Of a DNA stretch of 41,748 bases, positions 7,026 to 15,739 are shown piece by piece (the first letter of the stretch is position 1; each line of letters opens with the position of its first letter). Origin of the DNA: Nostoc sp. LPT (GTDB taxonomy: Bacteria; Cyanobacteriota; Cyanobacteriia; Cyanobacteriales; Nostocaceae). The translations under genes and the position numbers were made by a program. Location of the stretch: contig NZ_JABXKF010000137.1 of assembly GCF_017115165.1 (NCBI RefSeq), positions 1 through 41,748 of the forward strand. Reading direction: 5' to 3'. A model generated the notes under the pieces. The model was given only the letters and a program-made list of their open reading frames with translations, was not told where the DNA came from and ran no database searches.

Positions 7026-10000
7026 CTACGCTTGCACCACAAAATCTGATGCACTGAGAGTTGGCGCACCAGTCAGGGTTGCAAATAGACCGCCGTTGCC
7101 AAAACCAGCCGCACTACCATTTTGGTTGTAGAATAACTGCCCACTCACAGCGTCGTAGATAATTTTCGCTGTGCTAGTCGTTACTGAAGAAGTAATTTTA
7201 AAATCACTGGCATTACTAAAACCCGTTCCCGCAGTTGAAGCGATCGCACTAAAAGTAGTTTTATCCAGGATAATTTTATCGCCTTGGGAGTGTTTGAAAT
7301 CAGCGATCGCATCAATACCCACAACAACGCTAGTAAAAGCAGCATTGGTGTTGTACAGAAATCCGTCAGCACCCACACCACCTATAAGAATATCATCGCC
7401 AGCTCCACCGATGAGAGTATCATTCCCAGCACCACCCCGTAGCAGGTCGTTGCCACTCTTACCGTCGATTTTGTCATTACCCCCTTGAGCATTAATCACA
7501 TCAGCGGAGTTGTCAAAACCCGTGATGTTATTGTTAAGGTCATTGAGGAATGTCACACTGTTGGTGTTAAAGATGCTGCTAAAATTCCAGTTGGCATTGA
7601 AGACATCATAACTGTCGCTGACAAAAACTTGTCCGTCAAACGATATATTACCAATGCCTGCTGTCGGAAGTTTTGAGGGAAGATTTTCCAGGTTTTCCAA
7701 TTGAAAGTTTTCCAGGGTAACTTTGGTATTTGCAACGTCTTCAAAAGTGAGTTCCAAGTTATTACCATTTTGAGTTAGTTGCAGATTCCGAGCAGTTAAG
7801 CCAGCGCCGATAAATTGCAACGTGTCAAACGAGGCAATCACTGGCGCTGACCCAGTGCCCACACCGCCAAAGTCAGTGATGGTCTCATTGCCATCGCCGA
7901 CTCGGACAACAAAAGAATCATAGTCAGTACCACCAACAAAAGTATCATTGCCACTACCACCAACAAGAGTGTCATTGCCACTACCACCGACAAGAGTGTC
8001 ATCACCAGTACCACCCCGCAGCAGGTCGTTGCCACTTAAGCCGTCGATGCTGTCATTACCCCCTTGGGCATTAATCACATCATTGGAATCGTCAAAACCT
8101 GTAATGTTGTTATCCAAGTCATTGAGAAAGGTGACGGTGTTTTTGTTGAATAGCGTAGTTTGAGTGGAGTTGGCATCAATCACATCAAAGCTGTCGCGGA
8201 TAAAAGGTTGTTCGTCAAATTCCTCAAATAGGATATTACCGATAGCAGGTCTTGCTGTCGATGCAGGAAGGTTATCTAGGTTTTGTAGCTGAAAGTTTTG
8301 CAGAATGACTTTAGTATTTGCTACACCCTCAAAAATGAGTTCTAAGTTGTTGCCATTTTGAGTTAGTTGCAGATTGCTAGCGCTCAAGTCAAGATACCCA
8401 GAAAATTGCAACCTGTCTAATTCGCCAATCACCGCCGCTGATGGGTTTGCTCCAGTGCCAATACCACCAAAATCAGTAATGATGTCAATGCCATCTCCTT
8501 CCCGAATAATAAAGTTGTCATTTCCACCGTTACCTGTCAAGGTATCATTACCAGCTAGTCCGTTAAAAGTTTCGTTGTTGGGAGTACCGATGAGGTTATC
8601 GTTTTGATCGGTGCCGTTGAAGTCAAGGGTAGGGGTAGCACTGCCATAGATTACATAGCTTTGTCCAGCTTGGAGGTTGCCGTTAGGAGAGGACAGCCAT
8701 GCTCCAATAATCAAGTCGCCAATGCCATCACCGTTAATATCCCCCGCCTTGCTAACCGATCTGCCTGCCTCACGAATGCCATTAATGGCGCCATTGATGG
8801 CGAAGCCATTAGTGCTATTGAGGGAAGAGAGGTCGAAACTGCCTCCACTGCCCACATTTTTTCCCTCATATACCACATAACTTTGCGAAGCACCAAATGC
8901 TCCAATAATTAAGTCGTCAATGCCATCATCATTAGTATCTCCCGCATTGCTGACTGAAAAACCTGAATAGCTTGATGAATTAATGCCGTTAATTTTGAAG
9001 CCGTTAGTACCATTCAGAGAAGAGAGGTCGAAAATGCCGCCACTGCCCACATTTGTCCCCCCAAATACCACATAGGTTTGCCCAACTTCATTTATGAAGT
9101 TGCGGGAGGCATGCCATGCCCCAATAATCAGGTCGTCAATTCCATCGTTGTTGATATCCCCTGCATTACTGACTGAGATGCCTAATTCGTCAATATAATC
9201 AATCCCATTGATAGTAAAGCCATTGGTGCCATTTAGGTCAGAGAGGTTGAGAGTACCGTCACTGCTCACATTTGTCCCTCCGTACACCACATAGCTTTGC
9301 CCAGCATATTGATTGCCGTTAGGGGAGGCATGATATGCCCCAATAATTAAGTCGTCAATGCCATCATTGTTGATATCCCCTGCATTGCTAACTGAGTAGC
9401 CTGAGAAGTCATCCGCAGCAATCCCATTGATACTAAAGCCATTAGTACCGTTTAGGTCAGAAAGGTTTAAAGTGCCCCCACTTGCTACATTCGTCCCCCC
9501 ATACACCACATAACTTTGCCCAGCACGAGAATTACCGTTAGGGGAAGCAGATTGTGCCCCAATAATCAGGTCGTCAATACCATCATTGTTGATATCCCCT
9601 GCATTGCTAACTGAGTAGCCTGAGTTGTCACCCGCAAAAATCCCGTTGATGGCAAAGCCATTAGTGCCATTCAGCAATGAGAGGTCGAAGGTGCCAGCAC
9701 TTCCTACATTCGTCCCCCCAAAAACCACATAGCTTTGCCCAGCACCAGAGTTGCCGTTGGGGGAGGCATAAGGTGCCCCAATAATCAGGTCGTCAATACC
9801 ATCATCGTTGATGTCCCCCCCATTGCTGACTGACCAGCCTAAACCGTTATAATAACCAAGACCATTAATTTTGAAGCCATTAGTGCCATCTAAAGAAGAG
9901 AGATTGAAGGTGCCGCTTCTGGCTACATTCGTTCCCCCAAACACTACATAGCTTTGCCCAGAAAAATCGTTGCCATTGGGGTCGGCAAAAGGTGCCGCAA

Positions 10001-10142
10001 TAATCAGATCGTCAAAGCCATCGTTGTTGATGTCTCCCGCATTGCTAACCGACCAGCCTGACTGATCTTCAACAGCAATGCCATTGATAGCAAAGCCATT
10101 GTTGCCATTCAAGGAAGAAAGAGTAAATGATGAAATAGCCAT
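7026..10142 (-). CDS. Large FG-GAP and RTX calcium-binding protein, bluetail-type C-terminus
   Basis: 1038 residues, acidic, Gly/Asn/Asp-rich. Residues about 1-500 hold seven FG-GAP (integrin-alpha propeller-like) repeats of 60-75 residues, each with INGI...SVSNAGDINNDGIDDLIIGA and a DxNxDGxxD calcium loop. Seven is the number needed for a complete beta-propeller. Repeat six is shortened (AFGASQSYVV) and repeat seven is more diverged. Residues ~510-960 hold clusters of RTX nonapeptides (GGxGNDTLxGG) separated by two copies of a ~120-residue module (LQLTQNGNNLEL...NNITGFD). The end matches cyanobacterial type-I-secreted proteins (LFYNQNGSAAGFGNGGLFATLTGAPTLSASDFVV). No signal peptide, as expected for export by a type I system. 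Start chosen at 10142 because AGGAGAAAATTATG is a good ribosome site. Likely a secreted or surface calcium-dependent adhesin or matrix protein; no enzyme domain seen. Confidence 0.88.
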   Translation of the reverse strand: MAISSFTLSSLNGNNGFAINGIAVEDQSGWSVSNAGDINNDGFDDLIIAAPFADPNGNDFSGQSYVVFGGTNVARSGTFNLSSLDGTNGFKINGLGYYNGLGWSVSNGGDINDDGIDDLIIGAPYASPNGNSGAGQSYVVFGGTNVGSAGTFDLSLLNGTNGFAINGIFAGDNSGYSVSNAGDINNDGIDDLIIGAQSASPNGNSRAGQSYVVYGGTNVASGGTLNLSDLNGTNGFSINGIAADDFSGYSVSNAGDINNDGIDDLIIGAYHASPNGNQYAGQSYVVYGGTNVSSDGTLNLSDLNGTNGFTINGIDYIDELGISVSNAGDINNDGIDDLIIGAWHASRNFINEVGQTYVVFGGTNVGSGGIFDLSSLNGTNGFKINGINSSSYSGFSVSNAGDTNDDGIDDLIIGAFGASQSYVVYEGKNVGSGGSFDLSSLNSTNGFAINGAINGIREAGRSVSKAGDINGDGIGDLIIGAWLSSPNGNLQAGQSYVIYGSATPTLDFNGTDQNDNLIGTPNNETFNGLAGNDTLTGNGGNDNFIIREGDGIDIITDFGGIGTGANPSAAVIGELDRLQFSGYLDLSASNLQLTQNGNNLELIFEGVANTKVILQNFQLQNLDNLPASTARPAIGNILFEEFDEQPFIRDSFDVIDANSTQTTLFNKNTVTFLNDLDNNITGFDDSNDVINAQGGNDSIDGLSGNDLLRGGTGDDTLVGGSGNDTLVGGSGNDTFVGGTDYDSFVVRVGDGNETITDFGGVGTGSAPVIASFDTLQFIGAGLTARNLQLTQNGNNLELTFEDVANTKVTLENFQLENLENLPSKLPTAGIGNISFDGQVFVSDSYDVFNANWNFSSIFNTNSVTFLNDLNNNITGFDNSADVINAQGGNDKIDGKSGNDLLRGGAGNDTLIGGAGDDILIGGVGADGFLYNTNAAFTSVVVGIDAIADFKHSQGDKIILDKTTFSAIASTAGTGFSNASDFKITSSVTTSTAKIIYDAVSGQLFYNQNGSAAGFGNGGLFATLTGAPTLSASDFVVQA

Positions 10143-10521
10143 AATTTTCTCCTATACTCAGGGAGTAAGCTTTAAAGGTCTAAACTAGAAATTCCGTGTT
10201 CTAAACTGAAAGTATTGTTATAAAGTGCCACAATCATAAATCAGTAAAACAACGCGCTTTTATATGAAATTTCTTAATCAGGATAACTGCAATGTCTATG
10301 ACGGGCTGTGACGCTCCTGCGTTGCCAATGCGACGCTAACTATCTATATTTACGCTGGTTAGTTTATATCGCTTTTCCAACTGTTACAATCAGCTTTTTC
10401 ATAACTTTATGAAAAAAATATACATTATTTATACAAAAACATTCTGTAATAATACCAGTTCAAAAATGTTTGCGGCAGATACTCCACTCGCACTGACACG
10501 CACCCTTCCCTTATTAACTAC
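10143..10521. other. Upstream region of the FG-GAP gene
   Basis: No gene seen. A TGACGCTCCTGCGTTGCC... stretch near 10309 resembles the dispersed-repeat vocabulary of this genome. The promoter of the minus-strand FG-GAP gene should be within the first 200 bases, but no boxes stand out. Confidence 0.35.
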
Positions 10522-10718
10522 GGTGTACACACACAAGTCTCTTGACCTGCAATGGCATTGCATCGACTGACAATGGCATTGCATCGACTGACAATGGCAT
10601 TGCATCGACTGACAATGACATTGCATCGGCTGACAATGCTATTTCTCTGGTTCCCATGCTCTGTATGAGAATGAGTCAAGCTTCATCAAGCTAGATTTTT
10701 ATGACTTGTGTGTACACC
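10522..10718. repeat. Imperfect inverted repeats enclosing a 21-bp tandem array
   Basis: GGTGTACACACACAAGTC (10522-10539) faces GACTTGTGTGTACACC (10703-10718), complementary apart from one missing dinucleotide. Weaker complementarity continues outward (ACCCTTCCC... against ...GCGAGGGTT). The pair encloses about 160 bases including the four-unit array, so the whole is shaped like a non-autonomous mobile element or a large cruciform. No transposase remnant is visible. Confidence 0.55.
10551..10634 (+). repeat. Tandem array of four 21-bp units
   Basis: Three identical units (AATGGCATTGCATCGACTGA plus C) and a fourth with two changes. On the minus strand the unit reads GTCGATGCAATGCCATT..., sharing the GTCGATGCA...CATT core with the array at 2188-2376. 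A minus-strand frame with MQCHCQS heptads is a by-product of the 21-base period. Confidence 0.85.
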
Positions 10719-10774
10719 TTAGCCCTGACCAAGGCGAGGGTTACGGAGGTAGGGCAAACGCATATAAATTACTC

Positions 10775-12694
10775 TTAACCTTTTTGAATTACTGCTTGAT
10801 AACGACCTAGCGCGATTAAAGGAAAGTATTGTTGATAGAGATGATACTTGAGATAAAAATGGCAAGGGAAGCCAGTACCTGTAAAGTCCGCCTCAAACCA
10901 AGTACCATCTGGCTTTTGAGTTGCCACCAGATAGCCAATTCCTTGCTCGATCGCATCAAGAGCTAATTTACCAGTTGCTTCACCTGCTGCTATCAACCCA
11001 ATTAAAGCCCAAGCAGTTTGAGATGCAGTACTATTTCCTTTTCCTTTGAGACTGGGATCGTTGTAGCTGCGGCAAGTCTCGCCCCAACCACCATCTGGAT
11101 TTTGACATCCAACTAACCAAGCTGCTCCCCGTTCTAGACTGAGTTTATGCTTTTGAGGATCGATTAATGCCAAAGCTGACAAAACGCCACTGGTGCCGTA
11201 GATATAATTTACACCCCAACGACCAAACCAACAGCCTTCAGTTTCTTGTTCGTGCAAAAGATAAGTAAGCGATCGCTCCAAATTATCACTATCAATTGAC
11301 AAATCACAAGCACCCAGCATTTCTACGACTCTAGCCGTAACATCTGCGGTGTTTGGATCGATCATCGCTTTCAAATCGCCATAAGGAATCGAGTTAAGCC
11401 AATCTTGATCGTTATCCAAATCAAAAGCAGCCCAACCGCCTGGTTTGCATTGCATAGATGCAATCCAGTTTAAGGCCCGAGTGATCGCAGCCTGCTTGAT
11501 TTTTTCATTTGGGAGTTTCGCCAAATGTAGAGCCATCACCACCACCGCCGAGTCGTCTACATCGGGATAAAAGCGATTCTCAAACTCAAAAGCCCAAGCC
11601 CCTGGTTTTCCCTGGCGATTTTTGACAGCCCAATCTCCGTAATCTAAAATTTGTTTTTGCAATAACCATTCTCCAGCCTTTACTACAGTTGGATGATCTG
11701 GTGCAAAGCCAGATTCTACTAAAGCACGGCTCGCCCAAGCTGTATCCCAGACGGGTGAAATACAAGGCTGTACCCGATAACTATCCTCTGTTTCAATGGC
11801 AAAGTTATCAATTGCTTGCAAACCTCGTTCTACAATGGGATCGCTTGGGTCATAATCCAGACACCGCAAAGCCAGCATTGAATTCAACATCGCCGGAATA
11901 ATGCCGCCCCAGTCGCCTGTAGCTTCTTGGCGCTCTAAAATCCACTTTTCGGCGGCTTTGATGCCTTCTTGGCGGAAGGGTACTAAATTAAGGCTTTCTG
12001 CCAACTTGAAACCTCGATCAAGGGTGAGAAATAAATCTGTCCAATCGCCACTTTGGGGTAATTCCCACCCGACTCGATCGATACCTTCAGCGTATAGCTC
12101 ATCTAGGTTGATAGTTGAGTTGGCAATAAAAACAGGTTTGCGATCGCATACAATCAGCAACGGCACAGTACTAGAACGTGCCCAGCTAGACATCTCGTAG
12201 ATATTGACAGGGAAAGCTTTTGGTAACAGCATCACCCAAGGTGGTAGCGAGGGAATACCGCGCCAGTTGTAGCAGCCAATCAAGGCTAAGTGTAACTTGG
12301 TAAAAATCCGAGTTTTGCTGATCCCACCCCGTTGGAGAATAAAGGCTTGTGCCCGAATCATCGCCGGATCGGTTGCTGGTACACCTAGCAATCTTAGCGC
12401 CATGTAGGCTTCAACCGAAGTGCTAAGTTCTCCGCCATCACCATAGTAAAGTTCCCAGCCGCCATGCTGCCGTTGCTCTTGACGCAAATATGCTTCAACT
12501 TTGTGCAAAGGTCTAGCTTGGTCTGTTCCCCAAATTTTATGCAGGAGGACGACTTCAGCAGTGATGGTGACATTAGATTCTAACTCTGCCCACCAATAAC
12601 CTGCCGGATTTTGAATCGAAAGCAAATATTCTTGACTAGCTGCGATCGCATCTACGACTTGATTGACTTTTACCCTGTCTTGTGTTTGCATCAA
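10775..12694 (-). CDS. shc: Squalene-hopene cyclase
   Basis: 639 residues, the usual length for this membrane-associated class II triterpene cyclase, which folds squalene into hopene/diplopterol. The catalytic acid motif DVDD is at residues 378-381 (FYPDVDDSAVV). Repeated QW motifs are clear: GGWELYYGDGGE near the N-terminus, GDWGGIIPAML, GGWAAFDLDND, GCWFGRWGVNYIYGT, GGWGETCRSYND and GTWFEADFTGTGFP. No breaks. Start at 12694 (MMQTQDRVK) follows a poor ribosome site; the second Met is equally possible. It is divergent from hpnB across 120 bases, so both hopanoid genes may share a control region. No repeat insertion. Confidence 0.97.
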   Translation of the reverse strand: MMQTQDRVKVNQVVDAIAASQEYLLSIQNPAGYWWAELESNVTITAEVVLLHKIWGTDQARPLHKVEAYLRQEQRQHGGWELYYGDGGELSTSVEAYMALRLLGVPATDPAMIRAQAFILQRGGISKTRIFTKLHLALIGCYNWRGIPSLPPWVMLLPKAFPVNIYEMSSWARSSTVPLLIVCDRKPVFIANSTINLDELYAEGIDRVGWELPQSGDWTDLFLTLDRGFKLAESLNLVPFRQEGIKAAEKWILERQEATGDWGGIIPAMLNSMLALRCLDYDPSDPIVERGLQAIDNFAIETEDSYRVQPCISPVWDTAWASRALVESGFAPDHPTVVKAGEWLLQKQILDYGDWAVKNRQGKPGAWAFEFENRFYPDVDDSAVVVMALHLAKLPNEKIKQAAITRALNWIASMQCKPGGWAAFDLDNDQDWLNSIPYGDLKAMIDPNTADVTARVVEMLGACDLSIDSDNLERSLTYLLHEQETEGCWFGRWGVNYIYGTSGVLSALALIDPQKHKLSLERGAAWLVGCQNPDGGWGETCRSYNDPSLKGKGNSTASQTAWALIGLIAAGEATGKLALDAIEQGIGYLVATQKPDGTWFEADFTGTGFPCHFYLKYHLYQQYFPLIALGRYQAVIQKG

Positions 12695-12814
12695 AAACTA
12701 TTTAACCTCAACACCCAACACTAGATATGAACACGTACTACAGCGAAAAAATTTTTTTTCCTCTATCAATAGACATAGTATTCTGTCTGAGTCACTGATA
12801 ATTTGCAATAGGTC

Positions 12815-14077
12815 ATGGATGTAATTGTATTAGGATTTATGCTCTTATCCTTGACAATTTGGTTGGGATTACTGGGTTTTTGGGGACAGTTTTGGCGGAC
12901 AGACCAGCAATTAGAGGTTACAGAAACTCAGCTAGAATCGTTACCTGTGGTTTGTGTGGTGGTTCCAGCCCGTAACGAAGCCCAATTGCTACCAACTACA
13001 CTGCGATCGCTCCTACTTCAAGATTACCCTGGTTCTTTCAACGTGTTTTTGGTAGACGATCGTAGCACAGACCAGACAGCAAATTTTGCTGAAGGGGTTG
13101 CACACGCTGTCGGTAAAGCCCAGCAATTGCATATTATCTCAGGTGAATCACTGCCTCCCGGTTGGTCGGGTAAACTTTGGGCAGTTGAGCAAGGCATAAA
13201 GAGCGCGAGTTTATTTGCACCCGATTATTTTTTACTGACTGACGCAGATATCGAACACGATTCTAGTAATCTCCGCCGACTCGTGAAGAAAGCTATGCAG
13301 GAAGATTTAGACTTGGTTTCGGTAATGGTGCGACTCAGGTGTGAAAGCATTTGGGAAAAACTTTTGATTCCAGCTTTTGTCTTTTTCTTCCAAAAACTCT
13401 ATCCCTTTCGCTGGGTGAATAATCCCAACAATCCCACAGCAGCCGCCGCTGGGGGATCTATTCTGATCGCCCGTGAAGCTTTAGAGCGAATCGGGGGTAT
13501 TCAAGTGATTCGCCAAGCCTTAATTGACGATTGTGCCTTGGCTCAGGCTGTTAAGAGAGGGACTGGGAACAAGGAGACAAGGAGACAACTTGCAACAAGT
13601 CTTTCCTCTCTTCTCCAATCCCAAATACCCAATCCCAAATACCCAATCCCCAGTCAAGGTCGTATCTGGCTGGGATTGAGTAGCTTGACTCGTAGCTTGC
13701 GCCCTTATGACTCGCTGGCGACGATTTGGGATATGGTTGCTCGTACTGCCTATACCCAACTGAATTATTCACTATTAATACTATTGGGAACTTTGGTGGG
13801 AATGCCTCTAATTTATTTAGCTCCACCTGTATGTGTGATTCTGGGTGCAGTCTGGAGCAATTGGGCGATCGCATTTACAGGTTTATTAGGATGGCTGTTA
13901 ATGACTTTCGCTTACTACCCGACGATCCGCTTTTATAAATGTTCTGTCTGGTTCGCGTTGAGCTTACCTGCGATCGCTTTTCTCTATACTTTAATGACTC
14001 TAGACTCAGCACTACGTCACTGGCAAGGGCGCGGCGGCGCTTGGAAAGGAAGAGTTTATCCCGTAAAATTAAACTAA
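12815..14077 (+). CDS. hpnB: Hopanoid-associated glycosyltransferase HpnB
   Basis: 420 residues. An N-terminal membrane segment (about 1-27) leads to a GT2 domain with VVVPARNEAQLLPTTLRSLL, the DDRSTD nucleotide-binding motif and TDADIEHDSSNL. A membrane-associated C-terminus has two or three hydrophobic segments (about 325-400). HpnB proteins are found with squalene-hopene cyclase and are assigned to hopanoid tailoring. The gene is longer than usual because residues about 249-280 (TGNKETRRQLATSLSS...NPKYPIPS) are encoded by an in-frame block of short repeats at 13559-13652, between DDCALAQAVKR and GRIWLGLSSLTRSLRPYDS. The rest of the frame is intact, so the protein may tolerate this as a loop. 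It could instead be a recent damaging insertion. Confidence 0.92.
   Translation: MDVIVLGFMLLSLTIWLGLLGFWGQFWRTDQQLEVTETQLESLPVVCVVVPARNEAQLLPTTLRSLLLQDYPGSFNVFLVDDRSTDQTANFAEGVAHAVGKAQQLHIISGESLPPGWSGKLWAVEQGIKSASLFAPDYFLLTDADIEHDSSNLRRLVKKAMQEDLDLVSVMVRLRCESIWEKLLIPAFVFFFQKLYPFRWVNNPNNPTAAAAGGSILIAREALERIGGIQVIRQALIDDCALAQAVKRGTGNKETRRQLATSLSSLLQSQIPNPKYPIPSQGRIWLGLSSLTRSLRPYDSLATIWDMVARTAYTQLNYSLLILLGTLVGMPLIYLAPPVCVILGAVWSNWAIAFTGLLGWLLMTFAYYPTIRFYKCSVWFALSLPAIAFLYTLMTLDSALRHWQGRGGAWKGRVYPVKLN
13559..13652 (+). repeat. Short-repeat block inserted in frame in hpnB
   Basis: AGGAGACAAGGAGACAAC is followed by a run of AATCCCAAATACCC-type units and ends CCCCAGTC. GACTGGG at the left and CCCAGTC at the right are complementary ends. 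This is the vocabulary of intergenic degenerate tandem repeats in Nostoc, as at 34400-34457. Its length keeps the reading frame. Confidence 0.7.
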
Positions 14078-14082
14078 GCCGA

Positions 14083-14254
14083 ATGAACTGTCATCTTAGA
14101 TCAACTAACAGTGCTGTAAAGACTACCTACCATCTTTGCTCAACTACTGTCATCTGCGCCCGATTGGATGCAATGGATGGCTTGAGTTGTCGGGTTTACT
14201 ATTGACCAATTTACTTTCACGAAAAAGAAAATGTTGCTTGGTTTGACAGTTCAT
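14083..14254. repeat. Segment bounded by 11-bp perfect inverted repeats
   Basis: ATGAACTGTCA (14083-14093) and TGACAGTTCAT (14244-14254) are exact inverses. The segment fills the gap between the stop of hpnB and the end of the nifE-type pseudogene. It may be a small non-autonomous element or a long hairpin acting on the two converging genes. No coding sequence inside. Confidence 0.45.
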
Positions 14255-14261
14255 GCCTCCT

Positions 14262-15369
14262 CTAGCTAATTTTTTCATCCCAAGGGGCAGGTTTGCTAAT
14301 TTGCTTCCATATAGGACTATACAAGGCTTCATGTAGTTCGCGTGCTAGTACCACCAAACCTGCATAACCAGCGTAAGCATGATGACGTTCATGATTAATG
14401 TCTAAAAAAGGAATTTGCGCTTTGAGTGCTGTATATTTATTTCCAGCCCCAGCAATCAACACATCAGCTTTTGTTTGGTTTAATACCTTTAATAATGCCT
14501 GGGGAGTTGTGTCCGACAAAACCATTCCATCTTCACCAAGATATTGTTTAATTTTAGCTTTCTCCTCTTGTGTTGTTTTGCCATCCGTAGCTGCAATAAC
14601 TTCCATTCCCAAGTCTTGGGCTGCTAAGATCAGTGACCAAGTTTTCACACCACCAGTAGAAAGAAGAATTCGCTTACCTTTTAAATTAGCAAGATAAGGA
14701 GCTAAAGCAACATCTAGAGCAGCATTTTCTTGGGCAATTAACTTTTATGTACGTTCTTGAAGCTCATGGACAACAACACTATCTCCCAAGGATATGCTTA
14801 ATTTTGCCACAACATTCTCTAGGCAATTGTTTAAGTTAGTCGCACCATAGAAAGACTCTTCAATATAAGGAATTCCATAGCGTTCTTCCATAGTTTGTGC
14901 CATTTGTATAGCTACATTTGAGCAAAGTACTACATTTAATTTAGCACGATGAGCATAGCAAACTTCTTGATAACGAGCATCACCTGTAATTTTGGAAAGA
15001 ACGCGAATACCCATTTTTGTGAACAATGGTAAGATATTCCACGTTTCACCTGCAACATTATAGTCACCAACAATATTAATATCAAATGGTGTGATAAATT
15101 CAGGTTCTGCTGTACCAATGACAGCATTCAATCAAGTTTCATTACCAATGCGATTCCCTAAACTTTTACTACCAACAAATCCAGGTGCATTTACATAGAT
15201 AACTGGAATATTAATTTTTTGTACAGCTAGTTTACAGACACTATCAATATCATCACCAATCAAAGCAGACAGACAAGTAGCGTAAACGAAAATAGCGGCA
15301 GGATGATAGCGATCAGCAACATCCACAATAGCTTTGTACAGTTTCTTTTCCCCACCAAAAACGATATTT
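14262..15369 (-). pseudogene. NifE/VnfE-type nitrogenase cofactor scaffold protein, truncated with two stops
   Basis: A single frame reads from about 15369 (NIVFGGEKKLYKAI) to 14262 (WKQISKPAPWDEKIS), covering roughly the C-terminal 370 residues of a 450-480 residue family. Matching blocks are HPAAIFVYATCLSALIGDDID, VNAPGFVGSKSLGNRIG, GTAEPEF, SKITGDARYQEV.YAHRAKLNVV, MEERYGIP, GGVKTWSLI and FLDINHERHHAYAGYAG. Two in-frame stops interrupt it: TGA at 15132-15134 (GNET-stop-LNAVIG) and TAA at 14745-14747 (LQERT-stop-KLIAQE). The N-terminus with the first cluster-binding cysteine is absent; sequence upstream is AT-rich and non-coding. The family builds the nitrogenase Fe-Mo or Fe-V cofactor with NifN/VnfN. 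I cannot decide between NifE and VnfE by eye. No other nif gene is nearby. Confidence 0.85.
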
Positions 15370-15637
15370 AGATAAACAATTATTGTTGTTATATTTTTAA
15401 ACCAAATGTTATTAGATAATTAAACAAAATAATTAGGCACGTTGTCTCTCTGTAGCTTGTTTTCTGTTTTATGATTTAACTAAGGAATTTAATTTTTTAC
15501 TAATACTTTTATAAGTATCTTATTTAACGCTTATAGCACCTTAGATTTAGGTCATCATAGTCTTATTGATTTGAATATACACTAAATCTATCAATTAACC
15601 GGATTAAAATGTATAATTTATTTTTAAATTTGAAAAG
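15370..15637. other. AT-rich non-coding stretch
   Basis: No reading frame, repeat or RNA gene is recognisable. It begins exactly where the nifE-type similarity ends and runs to the first SRPBCC remnant, so both edges are breakpoints of decayed genes. Confidence 0.5.
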
Positions 15638-15736
15638 TATACACAATATCGTCAATTCTGGGAGCAGAGTTTTGATCGCCTGGATGAGTATTTACAACAA
15701 TTGCAAGCAGAGGAAAAGAAACGCGATCGCTCATAG
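15638..15736 (+). pseudogene. C-terminal remnant of an SRPBCC (AHSA1-like) protein
   Basis: Thirty-odd residues (YTQYRQFWEQSFDRLDEYLQ then QLQAEEKKRDRS) ending in TAG at 15734-15736. This helix is the usual C-terminus of small SRPBCC/AHSA1-like proteins of about 150-165 residues. The rest of the gene is gone. It stands four bases before a second member of the same family, an arrangement typical of paired SRPBCC genes in cyanobacteria. Confidence 0.6.
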
Positions 15737-15739
15737 GTT

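Noticed and set aside
8374..8912. Plus-strand frames over the FG-GAP/RTX gene
   Set aside because: Open only because the repeats are biased in composition; residues are not protein-like.
10429..10626. Minus-strand frame with MQCHCQS repeats, superficially a cysteine-rich metal-binding peptide
   Set aside because: Produced by the 21-bp array at 10551-10634; the remaining residues have no family likeness and there is no start signal.
11689..12200. Plus-strand frames inside squalene-hopene cyclase
   Set aside because: Shadows of an intact, well-recognised gene on the other strand.
13520..13874. Minus-strand frames inside hpnB
   Set aside because: Shadows of the plus-strand gene and its repeat block; no family match.
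14745..15134. Selenocysteine or stop read-through in the NifE-type gene
   Set aside because: One stop is TAA, the N-terminus is missing, and no SECIS-like hairpin or sel gene is seen. Decay is simpler.
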